Shown in pieces: positions 45,774 through 55,444 of a stretch of 64,000 nt of DNA. Each line of letters starts with the position of its first letter. The first letter of the stretch is position 1. The stretch spans positions 196,852,289 to 196,916,288 of the forward strand of contig OX336391.1 of assembly GCA_946902985.2 (NCBI GenBank), written 5' to 3'. Made by a program: the position numbers and the translations under genes. This stretch comes from Meconema thalassinum (taxonomy: Eukaryota > Arthropoda > Insecta > Orthoptera > Tettigoniidae). Below the pieces are notes generated by a model. That model made no database searches. It was not told where the DNA came from and worked only from the letters and a program-made list of their open reading frames with translations.

Positions 45774-47200
45774 AGGAGTGTGTGTGGGTCCCCCCTAATA
45801 ACTTCTAAACGGCTGGAGCGATTTCAATGAAACTCGGTAAGTTCATAGCACTATTCCGGACGACCCCGATCGTGCCCTTCAAATTTTGTTACATCTCGTC
45901 AATCCAACATGGCGGCTGTGCGAAAAATTCCACCAGCATTCAATATCTCCGAAACTATTCTCGATATCACCCTGTAATTTTTTACGGTGATAAAGAATAC
46001 TACTAGAAGTTCACCTATGTGACTTTTGGAAAACGGGTAACTACAAAACCAACATGGCGGCCACGCGAATTTGCGACATTTACATAGACGTTTCTCGCGA
46101 TTTAACCAACCAAACGCAATAAAACTTGGTACAGTATATGTTTATATACATTGTAATGCACCGACATCTAACTCCGTTCAATTGTTTACATAACCACAAG
46201 ATGGCGGATGTGCGAAATATTTCACCGGCATTCTATATCTCTGAAACTATTAGCGTTATCACCCTGAAATTTTGTACGGAGATAAAGGGCACTACTGGAA
46301 GTTCGTATATAAGACTTCCAAAAAATGGTTAACTACATAACGAACATGGCGGCCAAGCGAATTTGAAAATTTTAAATAGACCTTTCTCGCAATTTAATGT
46401 TCCAAACGCAATGAAATCTGGTACAGAAAATGTTTATTCACATTGTAATACACTGGTATCTAATTTAGTTCAATTCTTTGCATAACCTCAAGATGACGGC
46501 TTTGCGAATTTTAAAATTAAGTTTTTATTTCTTGTGTCGTAATCATGTGAACGATCTGAAAGTTTGAACAATGAACCTACGCAATAATTTTCCTTTAATG
46601 GTACATGACTCTATTGCCTATACATTTAACAATCCAACATGGTGACCATCCGAAATATTTAGACGGCTCTGATATCTTCGAATCTATTGTAGCAATCAAA
46701 CTGATTTTTTATGTTCATAGGGACTATGAACTTAAGTTCACCTATAGGACTTTAAATAACCTGGTGATCACAAATCCAACATGGCGGCGACGCGAAGTAT
46801 AAATATTCACATGGACGTTTCTCGCAATTTAACCATCCGAGTGCAGTGGAACTTGTTACAGTAAATCCTTATACGAATGTTAATCCACTGGCATCTAATT
46901 TATTTCAATTGTATCCATAACCACAAGATGGCAGCTGTGCGAAATTTTAGAATCTCCTTGTTACTTCTTGCGTCCTAATCATGCGATTGAAGTTTGAATG
47001 CTACACGTACACAATAATCATCATGTAACAGCCCATAACTCTAGGACCTACATATATAAAATCCAACATGGCGAACATCCGAAATATTTAGTCGGTTCTC
47101 AATATCTACGAATCTATTACAACAATCAAACTGAAATTTTGTATGTAGATAGAGGCAATTAACATAAGTAGGATATATGAAGATATATGAACTACTTATA
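45669..47200 (-). mobile_element. Family A copy, full-length minus strand
   Basis: Starts AGCCGATTTTCAATTTT and AAAATAGGCTTATGAGATC with a GT tract (about 45720-45775). It runs through antisense blocks with CAATCCAACATGGCG to the worn other terminus near 47170-47200 (GGATATATGAAG, ACTACTT). The open frames inside are products of internal blocks, not genes. Confidence 0.75.
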
Positions 47201-47239
47201 ATTATTATTATTATTCATTTATACACATCAAAATTGTTT

Positions 47240-47530
47240 TGCATGTACTTGCCACAACGAACGGCGGTAGTACAAAACTTTCTCCAGAAGTCTGCCATTG
47301 AACGAATGGAATGGCCTGCGATGTAACCGGACATGAACCGTGTCGAAAATGTCTGGGATATGCTGAAGCGTGCTATTGCATCGTCCATGCCCTCTCATAA
47401 CCCGCCAATCGATCGAGGAGGCCGCCATCGAAGAGAGGGATCGCATGCCTTATAAGGTCCTGGACAACTTGATCTGTGGTATGCTTCGGCGAGTAAGAGC
47501 CCCTTTTGGACGCCTGTGGTGGCCACGTTC
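47240..47530 (+). pseudogene. Tc1-like transposase C-terminal remnant
   Basis: In the plus frame, IERMEWPAM then a stop, PDMNRVENVWDMLKRAIAS: the conserved WPA.SPD.NPIE..WD.L block whose Glu is the last catalytic residue of DD34E Tc1 transposases. A shifted frame continues ERDRMPYKVLDNLICGMLRR, matching the M......I.NLI.SM.RR tail. A stop, a frameshift and loss of the N-terminal two thirds show it is dead. Confidence 0.78.
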
Positions 47531-47744
47531 CTTACTGAAACGTCACACGATGGTAAGATTACAACACGAATCAGTCAATATTTAACAGGTGAAATGCCTT
47601 CCTGTTTGTAATTTTCTATTCACACAATCCCACATGCGCCCTGCATCATGGCAATCAAGTTTTTCGATGTGTATATTTAATTTATAAGAATTCTCTCAGT
47701 AAATGTAAGACGTTAATCAAATAACTCAATCAACTCTTTTGGTT

Positions 47745-48069
47745 TTTCTTGTTGTTCCAATAGGCTTTCATTCTTTCCGAGAAGGCTTGTTTACGTTCTT
47801 CCGACCACTTTGGTCTGTACTATTTTTTGTTTTAGTTGCTCTGATGCAACTTCCCATTTGTTTACTTTGTGTCTGAAGGTGTCCCTTTCTGAAATATCTG
47901 TTGAACTTATGTTTGCATTTGTGAGGCCCTCTTGAAGTTCTTCAGGCCAAAGTGTTGAGTTCTTGAGTGAGGTTACGTAATCTATTATCCCTTTCGTCAA
48001 TCGATTTTCTGGTAGTATAGTGAGATGACCAATGAAATCCATTCGTTTTTTCTTAATGTAATTTTCTAT
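47745..48069 (-). pseudogene. LINE C-terminal remnant, half beyond the LTR element
   Basis: Minus-strand frame with KKKRMDFIGHLTILPENRLT, then VNKWEVASEQLKQKIVQTKV. The first part matches RKRRLQFYGHMVRMDCSRLN of the fragment at 26952-27548. The other half is at 60711-61065, across the LTR retrotransposon. Confidence 0.75.
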
Positions 48070-48073
48070 GTAT
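48070..48073 (+). repeat. Target-site duplication, left copy
   Basis: GTAT here and at 60707-60710, directly outside the two LTRs. Confidence 0.85.
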
Positions 48074-48801
48074 TGTAACCTTTATGCATCTGTGATTGCA
48101 TAAATTTTACATATTTATTCCAACAAGATTTTATTCATGTTTCAAAGCCGGTGTGAGAATAGATGTTGCTTGTGGAACAGGCATGACAAAGGGAGGTTCG
48201 TACATGCCTTAAAGTAACTTTCACCCAGCGCAAACAATGACGGTAGGGAGAGAAAGCTAAACATCTGGATACCAAATGCGCTCAGACTACGCGCGAAGGT
48301 CGTTCAACTAAGCGGGTAAATGCGAAAATTTCAACGATCACTCACCAAATAAACCCCGCCCATTTGAAAGGAATTGGAGCAGTAATTAAAATACAGAAAC
48401 AGGAATTATACCATCGTATAGGGGACAATCCCAGCCTCTCAGAAGTATCGTCAAAATTTAAATTGGATCATTCTGTGATTTTTGCCAGAATTAAAATGAA
48501 ATCAGGGGGTGGATTTAAAACTACCAATAGCAGCGAGGGACGCGAGAAGCGACCAAATCCCGCCGAAATTAAGGAACAATGAAGGAAATTACGGAGCTCA
48601 TTATATAAAGATCCAAAGATCGGATTTTGGATAAAAAGAAGTCATTGAGACATTAGAAATGAGGACGTTCAAGGGAGCTAGTTTGCATATTCATGTGAGT
48701 GTTATTATGGAAATAAATTCTAAAAAACTCCCCACTCCAAGTCCCCCTAAGAGAAATCATATAAATAATGGTTGGAGACGCAGCGAAAACAGTTTCTATT
48801 T

Positions 48802-49029
48802 GGGGCGCTGCTTAGGCGCAAGCCCACGATCGTCGCGGTGGGAACAATTTTACAAGTTTTTATAAAGTTTCATATCGGGGCGCTGCAGAGGCGGAAGACC
48901 ACGCCCATAGCCGTCAGAAAAGTAACAATTTTACAAGTTTTTATAAGTTTTCTTATCCGGGCGCTGTGGAGGCGGAAGCCCGCGCTTGTGGCAACGAGAA
49001 TATTAATAAATTTTACAAGTTCTATAAGT
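48802..49029 (+). repeat. Triplicated GC-box repeat within the LTR
   Basis: GGGGCGCTGCTTAGGCGCAAG, GGGGCGCTGCAGAGGCGGAAG and CGGGCGCTGTGGAGGCGGAAG start at 48802, 48877 and 48958. Each is followed by a GC-rich half and TTTTACAAGTT(T/C)(T)TATAA. Position in the LTR suggests regulatory units, which is inference. The same array lies near 58520-58747 in the 3' LTR. Confidence 0.8.
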
Positions 49030-49870
49030 ATTAGCAGTTATATCTTTTGGAATTTGAATGTCGCTAAGTATTCGCGACTGCGAATTAGAACAGTGCATAT
49101 CATGACAGTACGCAGTTATAATGATAGGGATAGCCGTACGAGCTATTGGTAGCTAAATCAGTGGTCTAGGAAGCTATGGAACTATCAGGAGAACTAAGTA
49201 GGTTGATGATTGCTATAGCAGATAGGAGCTTCATATGCGAGAACCGTGCATTGTGATAATAATAATAATTCACAGTGGACCTTTGCTTTGGTGAATTTTG
49301 GAAACCGTGTGTAAATTATCCTCCTAGCAAGACGAACCAACTGATCAAGAAGACAGATATCAAGGACCAGAGCAGCTTCAGGATGTATGAGAGATAAGTA
49401 ATTATTGTATGGGGCATGTTTGCCATAGCGTATCCCATCATGGGGATCGGATAAGTTTATCTCGATCATAACCAATTATGATAAAAATAGATATTTTAGG
49501 CATAGCAGGCATGTTTTGTGTAGATTTGTGTATTTATCAGTAGTGATTATTTTTGTGTGTTTTATAACGTAATTAGTATATGAGCATCAAAATTCTATTT
49601 AAATATGTTTTGTTTGAGAGTATCAGTAATCTTGCCGAATGCACAGTTAAGGGAATAATTGGTTTGATAGTGCTTATGCACGATATGAACGTAAAAGCTA
49701 ATATGGGGAAGACAGCTCGATATTGTGACAAGACTAGTAATGACACTGAAATTATGTGAATAATAAGTATGGTAATTGATGATCACACTAAGGTAAAGGA
49801 AGGTAAGACAAAATGGCTGGATGATAATGTAATATTCAGAAAAGGTTGAAAGTTGATCCTGGGTTGAGCA

Positions 49871-49980
49871 GAAATTAATAACGGAGATGGTATTCCCGTG
49901 TTCTACGATGATATAAATGGTAAGTGAAATTAATAACGGAGGTGGTATTCCCGTGTTCTACGATGATATAAATGGTAAGT
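49871..49980 (+). repeat. 55-bp tandem duplication in the LTR
   Basis: Two units beginning GAAATTAATAACGGAG and ending ATAAATGGTAAGT, differing by one base (GAGATGG against GAGGTGG). The 3' LTR has the same pair at 59589-59698, so the duplication predates this insertion. Confidence 0.92.
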
Positions 49981-50987
49981 GAAATGATTGAGTTCATTGT
50001 CTGATGAGAGTGCACTTTAGCTCCGTCGGAAAAGTAATTGTACAGCTCGAACCCCAGGTAGTCAAAAGAAGGTCTTAGGAAGCAGGTATAGGAGTGCGGC
50101 CAGCCGTCTGAATTCTAAAAGTAGCAATGAAGGTTATTGCCTGCCCAGCTGGTTAGTGTGGTGAGAGTGTCTGTCACAAGGTCGAGGATGTTATTGTATT
50201 CTATGAGGGAAGGTAGTCCGGCTTCCCAGGGTTTCTTCTTGTGTGCCGCTTTAGGAAGCGACGTCTTGTATTGTCATTATTTTTGAGTGCATTCATTATA
50301 GTTGTTTGTTTATTAATAGTCGCGGGGCAACGGCCGCCGAAGTACTTAACCGATGCTTCATGTATGTTGACTTGTTCATTTTACCATAATTAACAGGGTC
50401 ATGGCTCTGAGAGAAGTAATTGTTTTTAAGTTAGAAGTGCACACATGCCTGTGACCTAGAATAAATCTATTGCCTTCATTGTCTGACTCTTGTGAGGAAA
50501 GATGATGATTGTACGAGAAAAACATGTCCGAGCTCCCAAAAACCAATTTTGCAAGTTATAAACATGAGTGCGCATATTTGTTGTGATAGAATGGCTGGGT
50601 TATTTAGGCCATAGTTTTGATGAACTAAGTCTGTTGACGTTAATTTTTGAACTTGAAGCAGTGGACTGCAGTAAAATAGATTATTTTTCTTTACCTGGTT
50701 TCAGCCAGTGTGATAAATTATTTTTTGCATTTTTTTGATGTTGATGATTAGAGTAATTCAGGGAGTTTATTTTGTTGTCTATTATCTATGGATGGGAGAA
50801 ATGGGAGATGATGTCTTTATGAATAAAATTATTTTTATATTAGGAGTTCTCTGACATACTGATTTTAAGTTAAGCCTCCTGTGATCCTCGACGATATTCC
50901 TAGGATGTTTAGAATAAGTTAGATCCACACCGAACAGACCACTCCCCGAGCTAGAGTCGGCATCCTAGAAGAACACTGAAGGGTACA

Positions 50988-51707
50988 TATGGATTGGGTG
51001 ATAACATAGTAGTTATTCATGTCCATATTAGTTTTCTTTTATTAATTAGTGGATCACAGTGATGGAGATTGTCAGAGAGTGGCTAGCCGGAGCCTACTGA
51101 AGTGTACATGCCGCGTTGAGGTTGTGATATAACATGGTGACCCATGTCGGTCTTTAGCCAAGAGGGTGAGCATTGAGCTTGCATTATCAAACCTTGAGGA
51201 CATGTAGACTGACGTAGAGTGTCCCCTTATTATGGTGAGGCCCAAGTGGGCATTCGACAGTACAACCGAGACCTTGGATGGTTGCTGCGATGTCTTACGA
51301 GGGGGTCGTATACCATATCATGTCGCCCTGTAATGTGGCCAAATTAACAGTAACTCAGGGGAATGTGAAGCCAGGAGTTTGTTTAAAATAAATAGTCGAA
51401 AATGCTGAGTTTATTTTGCATATTGAGGTAGAAACAGTGTTTTCGTGGCGCCCTATAATTGGATAATTAGTAGCAAACTCCAAATGTATGTTGTAGGACG
51501 GCGTGAACCGTGAAAAGTCATGTCAGTACTTTATTGACAGGACTGGGTAGTTAAAATTAACGCAGAAGGGTAAACTGAAAATTTATTCATAAAAGCGGAC
51601 ATCAAATAGGCAGCTCTTCAAGCAAATAATAGTAATTAATGGGAATAACGTAGATTGGGATTAAGCGACTCATTTTATGATTGCAGAAGGTGGGTACGTG
51701 AGGCGTC
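50988..51707 (+). other. Untranslated leader of the LTR element
   Basis: About 720 bp between the 5' LTR and gag with no long frame. A primer-binding site should start within a few bases of the LTR; TGGATTGGGTGATAAC at 50990 is the candidate by position. Another TGG-start phrase, TGGCGCCC at 51446, lies too far inside to be one. Confidence 0.7.
50990..51005 (+). promoter_or_regulatory. Candidate primer-binding site
   Basis: TGGATTGGGTGATAAC begins two bases after the LTR and has the TGG expected opposite a tRNA CCA end. I could not match it with confidence to a specific tRNA. Confidence 0.4.
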
Positions 51708-52535
51708 ATGCCCCAGTCTTCTCAAATAAGTGTTTTATTTTGTGCTATGGCTTCAGTGGAGGAAATTCGAGCTATAATTGAGAGTTCGGTAGCTAGAACA
51801 ATGGAGCAGTTCGAACACTTTAAGAGGGAGTGTAGAGAACAGAGTGAAATAAACAATGCACGTATCTCAGAGCAGATAGCGGAACAGAGCGAAATAAACA
51901 ATGCACGTATCTCAGAGCAGATAGCGGAACAGAGCGAGATAAACAATGCACGTATAGCGGAACAGATAGCGGAACACAGTAGGATAAATAATGCACTACT
52001 CTCGGAACAAAGTACAATTACTAATGCACAGTTAACGGAACAAATTGCAGAACAGGGTAGGCTGAATAATGAAGCATTAAAAGAGGAATTGACGGATAAA
52101 CTAGCAGAGGAGATAGCTAAGATCACACTTGAGACTACCGCACAGTTAGGACAGATGGAGATGAACTTATGGCAATCAATAGCGTTCAGTGAAGAAAAGA
52201 CGGCAGCGAAACTCATACAACTGGAAGAAATATGTAATGCCAATACAGAAGGGATAAAGTTGGAACAGTTAGCAATCCAGGCTACAATAAAAGGAGTAGA
52301 CAGTGAGGTGAAGTCTGCGGCAAAGGAATTACACAGCTTAGAAGGGGAGATGATAGAGATCAGAACGGAAATAGACAAGGCAGCTTTGACTTCAACAGAA
52401 CGATGGAGTAATCAAGAGAATGAGAATGACGCACTTAAAGAGAGCATTCGTGAAAGTAATGAACTGATAGGAGGCAGGCTCGATCAGCTGGAAAGCGATA
52501 AGAAGGATGGCAAGAGAAAGGAGGAAGATAGATAG
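51708..52535 (+). CDS. gag, N-terminal part ending at an in-frame TAG
   Basis: 275 codons from an ATG at 51708; a second Met at codon 14 (51747, MASVEEIRAIIESS) is an equally good start. The product is almost wholly helical and charged. Residues about 45-125 are a coiled-coil array of a 15-residue unit, QSEINNARISEQIAE, in about five copies (51841-52053). The frame stops at TAG 52533-52535, but the same frame stays open for the next 490 codons, so this is the front of one gag gene with a nonsense change. Gag makes the particle shell that packages element RNA in the cytoplasm. Programmed readthrough of the TAG is conceivable but lacks direct support. Confidence 0.75.
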   Translation: MPQSSQISVLFCAMASVEEIRAIIESSVARTMEQFEHFKRECREQSEINNARISEQIAEQSEINNARISEQIAEQSEINNARIAEQIAEHSRINNALLSEQSTITNAQLTEQIAEQGRLNNEALKEELTDKLAEEIAKITLETTAQLGQMEMNLWQSIAFSEEKTAAKLIQLEEICNANTEGIKLEQLAIQATIKGVDSEVKSAAKELHSLEGEMIEIRTEIDKAALTSTERWSNQENENDALKESIRESNELIGGRLDQLESDKKDGKRKEEDR

Positions 52536-54005
52536 GAGGCAATTAGAGCAGAAATAAACAAGACATGCCAACAAATTCGAATTGACGGGAAAGAGGATAG
52601 AAAGAAACTCATAGAACAAATGGAAGAGAACCAGAAAAGGATAAAGGAGGTCGAACTGCAGTTACTAGGAAAGATAGAGGGACAAGAACGGAAGATTCTT
52701 AAGACAGAAATACAGTCTTTACAACAGCAAGACATGCTTCTCGAACTAAAAGCTCATAATAGCAGTAAAGGGACAAGCGGTATGGTTAATAATTTCAACA
52801 CAAGCCAGACTCAGGTAGAAGGAATGAATGAACTTAGTCCGGGTCGTGCAACCACAGGTAGCGAGAATAATGACGGTTTCCCAACATTTAAAGGACACGC
52901 CTCGACGCCTCAACAGCCGACTGGCAATAATAATAATAATAATAACCCAACTACACAGTATGTCCAAATAATTAGAATGCAGGAGGATCGCCCACGCAAA
53001 TTCAATAATGATGGTTCACAAACGCCGAAAGCTTTTTTAAAAGATTTAGAACACTACCTTACAGACAGTAACATTCCTGATAATAAGAAACTCAGAGTAA
53101 CAGAGAAATTACTTGCGGATAGCGTCTTGACTTGGTTCAGAAGTTTTCGCTACACTTTTGAAGACATGGACACTTTCAAACGTGCATTTCTACGCCGTTA
53201 TTGGAGCATGTCCATACAGAGTAGTCTGAGAATGGAATTGTATAGCAGGAAGTATCACGCTTCACAGCCCACGCGTTATTCAGAATATTTCTCGGCTCAG
53301 CTACTCAGATTGAAAGACATGGATATTTTACCACCGGAGTCAGAACTGGTGATGACAATTGGTAAACAGCTTCCATTACCAGAACAACAGTTCTTAATTG
53401 CGGCAAACGTCTCGAGCGCACTACAAGCAGAGGAGGTTTTACGTCAATTGGATGAAACGTCATTAAATACTCAGAATAGGCACGTCAGAGCGAGTGACAG
53501 CGCAGCGCTGGTACACCAAGCCGAGCTAGTCAAAACAAGAGAGCAGAGCACCAACACGAATGTTAGCCATAAGAGCAGAAACAACAACGGAAGGTCAGAC
53601 TTGCCAAAAGAGGAGCAAAGGAGATATGGACCAAGGAACGAAAGGAACTGGCAGCCGCAACAATACAGGAGAGATGAATGGAAAGGGCGTGGTCGCGAAG
53701 GTCCATATCATCATCGCAGATATGATAGAAGAGAAAATAGAACGTGGAACCGAGGACGAGATGAGAACCGAGGATACACGGAGGACAGTCGACGGGAATG
53801 GCAGAACAGACACGAGGCATCACAACGGTATCTAGATGAGTTGCATCGCAGCCAAGACATGGAAAAGGATCGCTGGCGAAGGACGATGGAAAATCGCGAG
53901 AATCCAGATGTGGAGATCACCGGAGCAGAGAGTGAGTTAGCGCAACAGCATCGCGAGAGTCAGAATGAGAAGAGGCAGACGGGGGCCATTAAAAAAATGT
54001 ACTAG
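52536..54005 (+). CDS. gag, C-terminal part with capsid domain
   Basis: In frame with the part before the TAG; the first internal ATG is 52620. It begins with more coiled coil (to ~52740), then a Gly/Asn-rich linker with an Asn run (52925-52945). A capsid-like domain at about 52985-53475 (PKAFLKDLEHYL, WFRSFRYTFEDMDTFKRAFL, RYSEYFSAQLLRLKDM) resembles the retrotransposon gag fold. The end (about 53575-53860) is rich in Arg, Gly, Asn and Tyr and probably binds RNA. No CX2CX4HX4C zinc knuckle is present. It ends MY then TAG at 54003, overlapping pol in the -1 frame at an A7 run. Confidence 0.85.
   Translation, partial: EAIRAEINKTCQQIRIDGKEDRKKLIEQMEENQKRIKEVELQLLGKIEGQERKILKTEIQSLQQQDMLLELKAHNSSKGTSGMVNNFNTSQTQVEGMNELSPGRATTGSENNDGFPTFKGHASTPQQPTGNNNNNNNPTTQYVQIIRMQEDRPRKFNNDGSQTPKAFLKDLEHYLTDSNIPDNKKLRVTEKLLADSVLTWFRSFRYTFEDMDTFKRAFLRRYWSMSIQSSLRMELYSRKYHASQPTRYSEYFSAQLLRLKDMDILPPESELVMTIGKQLPLPEQQFLIAANVSSALQAEEVLRQLDETSLNTQNRHVRASDSAALVHQAELVKTREQSTNTNVSHKSRNNNGRSDLPKEEQRRYGPRNERNWQPQQYRRDEWKGRGREGPYHHRRYDRRENRTWNRGRDENRGYTEDSRREWQNRHEASQRYLDELHRSQDMEKDRWRRTMENRENPDVEITGAESELAQQHRESQNEKRQTGAIKKMY
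53991..53997 (+). promoter_or_regulatory. Candidate -1 frameshift site (A7) between gag and pol
   Basis: Seven As in gag phase AAA AAA A, two codons before the gag stop. The pol frame is -1 relative to gag and opens at 53993, just after a TAA in that frame at 53990. A -1 slip on the run would fuse pol to gag. It is not a perfect X XXY YYZ heptamer (the base before is T and the next codon is ATG). I did not identify a downstream pseudoknot. Confidence 0.55.
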
Positions 54006-55444
54006 AGGATGAAGGAGATAGTCTAATTTTCACGCCAGATAAAACACAGTGGTTGATAGCGAACATTGAGGAATGGGTCGCAACTCCTGATGATTTTACA
54101 CGTGAAATTATTCAACCGGAACAACATTGTCTGAGGAAATTACCAGTTATCATTACAAGAATAGAAGGATTAAGAGTAAAAGGATTAGAGGACACTGGGG
54201 CACAGCTATGTCTAGTATCAGAGGCATTAATTAAAGCTCTAAGCGAAAAACAGAGAATACCTACGATTCCAGTACCACAGGTCAAAATTAGAGGAGTAAT
54301 TCCTGAAATATCAGCTGTATGTAAATTTCAAGTGCAATTGAATCTAGGACATACTTTCTCACACGTATTCATGGTGATGAACAAGATGAGCGTAAATTTG
54401 ATCCTGGGCGCCGATTTCCTATACGAGCACCAAGCAGTGATTGATCTACGCAACAATGTAATTAAATTCAGAAATATGGAAGGATTATCAGTGGTGGAAC
54501 TGAACATGAATAACCACGGCTTAGATAGAGATGCTGACATTTGGACGCTGGAGACGATTCCTGAGGAAGAAGAGAAAAATCAAGCAGATGAAGAGGACTC
54601 GAACATAGGACTCCTGGAGGGAAAGCAAGAATTGGAAGATGAGATGTGGTCCATGGCTGTAGAAGAAGATGGCAACAAAGACAGTTTTGAGGCACTTTTG
54701 AAGGAGAAATTAAGAGAGACAAAGCTAAATGATGAAGAAAGAAATTGCTTGGCACAAATGCTATGTAAACATTCAGCAGCATTCAATACACTACCGGGAA
54801 AAATATTAAATTTCAAGTACGCTATGCAGGTAGATGACTGGACACCATTCAAGAGCCGACTCTACCCAATTCCAGAAAAACAGCGTGCAGCAGTTAGAAA
54901 AATTATAGACGAAATGCTTAGAGGGGGCATAATTAAGAAAGCTCCAACCCCATATTTGAACGCCATATTAGCGGTGGTGAAACCCAATGGTTCTGTGAGA
55001 TTATGTCTCGATGCTCGCACCCTCAATTCCAGATTAATTGATGAAACCGACCGTGCACCACTAATTAAGGATGTACTAAAGAAGTTCCACAAGAAGAAAA
55101 TATATTCGTCTGTCGACCTTGCAAATAGCTACTGGAACATCGAGTTAGAAGAGAAATCACAGCAGTTAACTGGATTTCTATTCGATAATCAGAGTTTCAC
55201 CTGGTGTCGCTTACCATTTGGAGTTAAGACAGCCGGATTTGCACTAATCCGAGCGTTGGATCGAAATTTGACAGAAGAGGTGAAAGACATGACTGTCAGA
55301 TATGTCGACGATATCTTACTAGCATCAGAAAGCAATGAGGAACACGTGCAAAATTTAAGCAAGTTGTTAGAGAACCTAGAAAGGGCAAATTTCAAGATCA
55401 ATCTAAAAAATCGCACTTCTTTCAGCACGAAATTTTATATTTAG
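53993..55444 (+). CDS. pol: protease and reverse transcriptase
   Basis: A 483-codon open frame, -1 to gag, with no ATG needed at its start. Protease: active-site LEDTGAQLCLVS with DTGA at 54191, and the later LILGADFL block. RT runs from about 54810: RLYPIPEKQRAAVRKIIDEM, SVRLCLDARTLNS, YSSVDLANSYW (motif A Asp), TWCRLPFGVKTAGF (motif B) and RYVDDILLASES with catalytic YVDD at 55301-55312. The enzyme copies element RNA to DNA inside particles. The frame shifts at the A6 run 55405-55410, after which the RT thumb continues in another frame and this frame hits TAG at 55442. Motif residues all look intact. Confidence 0.9.
   Translation, partial: KNVLEDEGDSLIFTPDKTQWLIANIEEWVATPDDFTREIIQPEQHCLRKLPVIITRIEGLRVKGLEDTGAQLCLVSEALIKALSEKQRIPTIPVPQVKIRGVIPEISAVCKFQVQLNLGHTFSHVFMVMNKMSVNLILGADFLYEHQAVIDLRNNVIKFRNMEGLSVVELNMNNHGLDRDADIWTLETIPEEEEKNQADEEDSNIGLLEGKQELEDEMWSMAVEEDGNKDSFEALLKEKLRETKLNDEERNCLAQMLCKHSAAFNTLPGKILNFKYAMQVDDWTPFKSRLYPIPEKQRAAVRKIIDEMLRGGIIKKAPTPYLNAILAVVKPNGSVRLCLDARTLNSRLIDETDRAPLIKDVLKKFHKKKIYSSVDLANSYWNIELEEKSQQLTGFLFDNQSFTWCRLPFGVKTAGFALIRALDRNLTEEVKDMTVRYVDDILLASESNEEHVQNLSKLLENLERANFKINLKNRTSFSTKFYI

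Larger units (their letters stand above)
48074..50987 (+). repeat. 5' LTR
   Basis: Starts TG and ends CA. It holds three imperfect ~75-81-bp GC-box repeats (48802-49029) and a perfect-length 55-bp tandem pair (49871-49980). Possible poly-A signals AATAAA occur near 50460 and 50822. U3/R/U5 borders cannot be placed by eye. Frames of 72, 68 and 126 codons are shared by both LTRs simply because the LTRs are copies. Confidence 0.93.

Noticed and set aside
45900..46802. Open frames in the 45.9-46.8 kb region and similar ones at 22439-23405
   Set aside because: They are the same family A blocks read on opposite strands; the frames are not conserved between copies.
48364..49152. Frames of 72, 68 and 126 codons repeated at 58082-58867
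   Set aside because: They recur only because both LTRs carry the same DNA; the 126-codon frame translates the triplicated GC-box repeat, and no known protein motif is visible.
51446..51453. TGGCGCCC as a lysine-tRNA primer-binding site
   Set aside because: It lies about 460 bp inside the LTR edge, whereas a primer-binding site abuts the LTR.
51722..52378. 218-codon antisense frame over gag
   Set aside because: It is the complement of the gag coiled-coil repeats; the sense strand has the coherent domain order.
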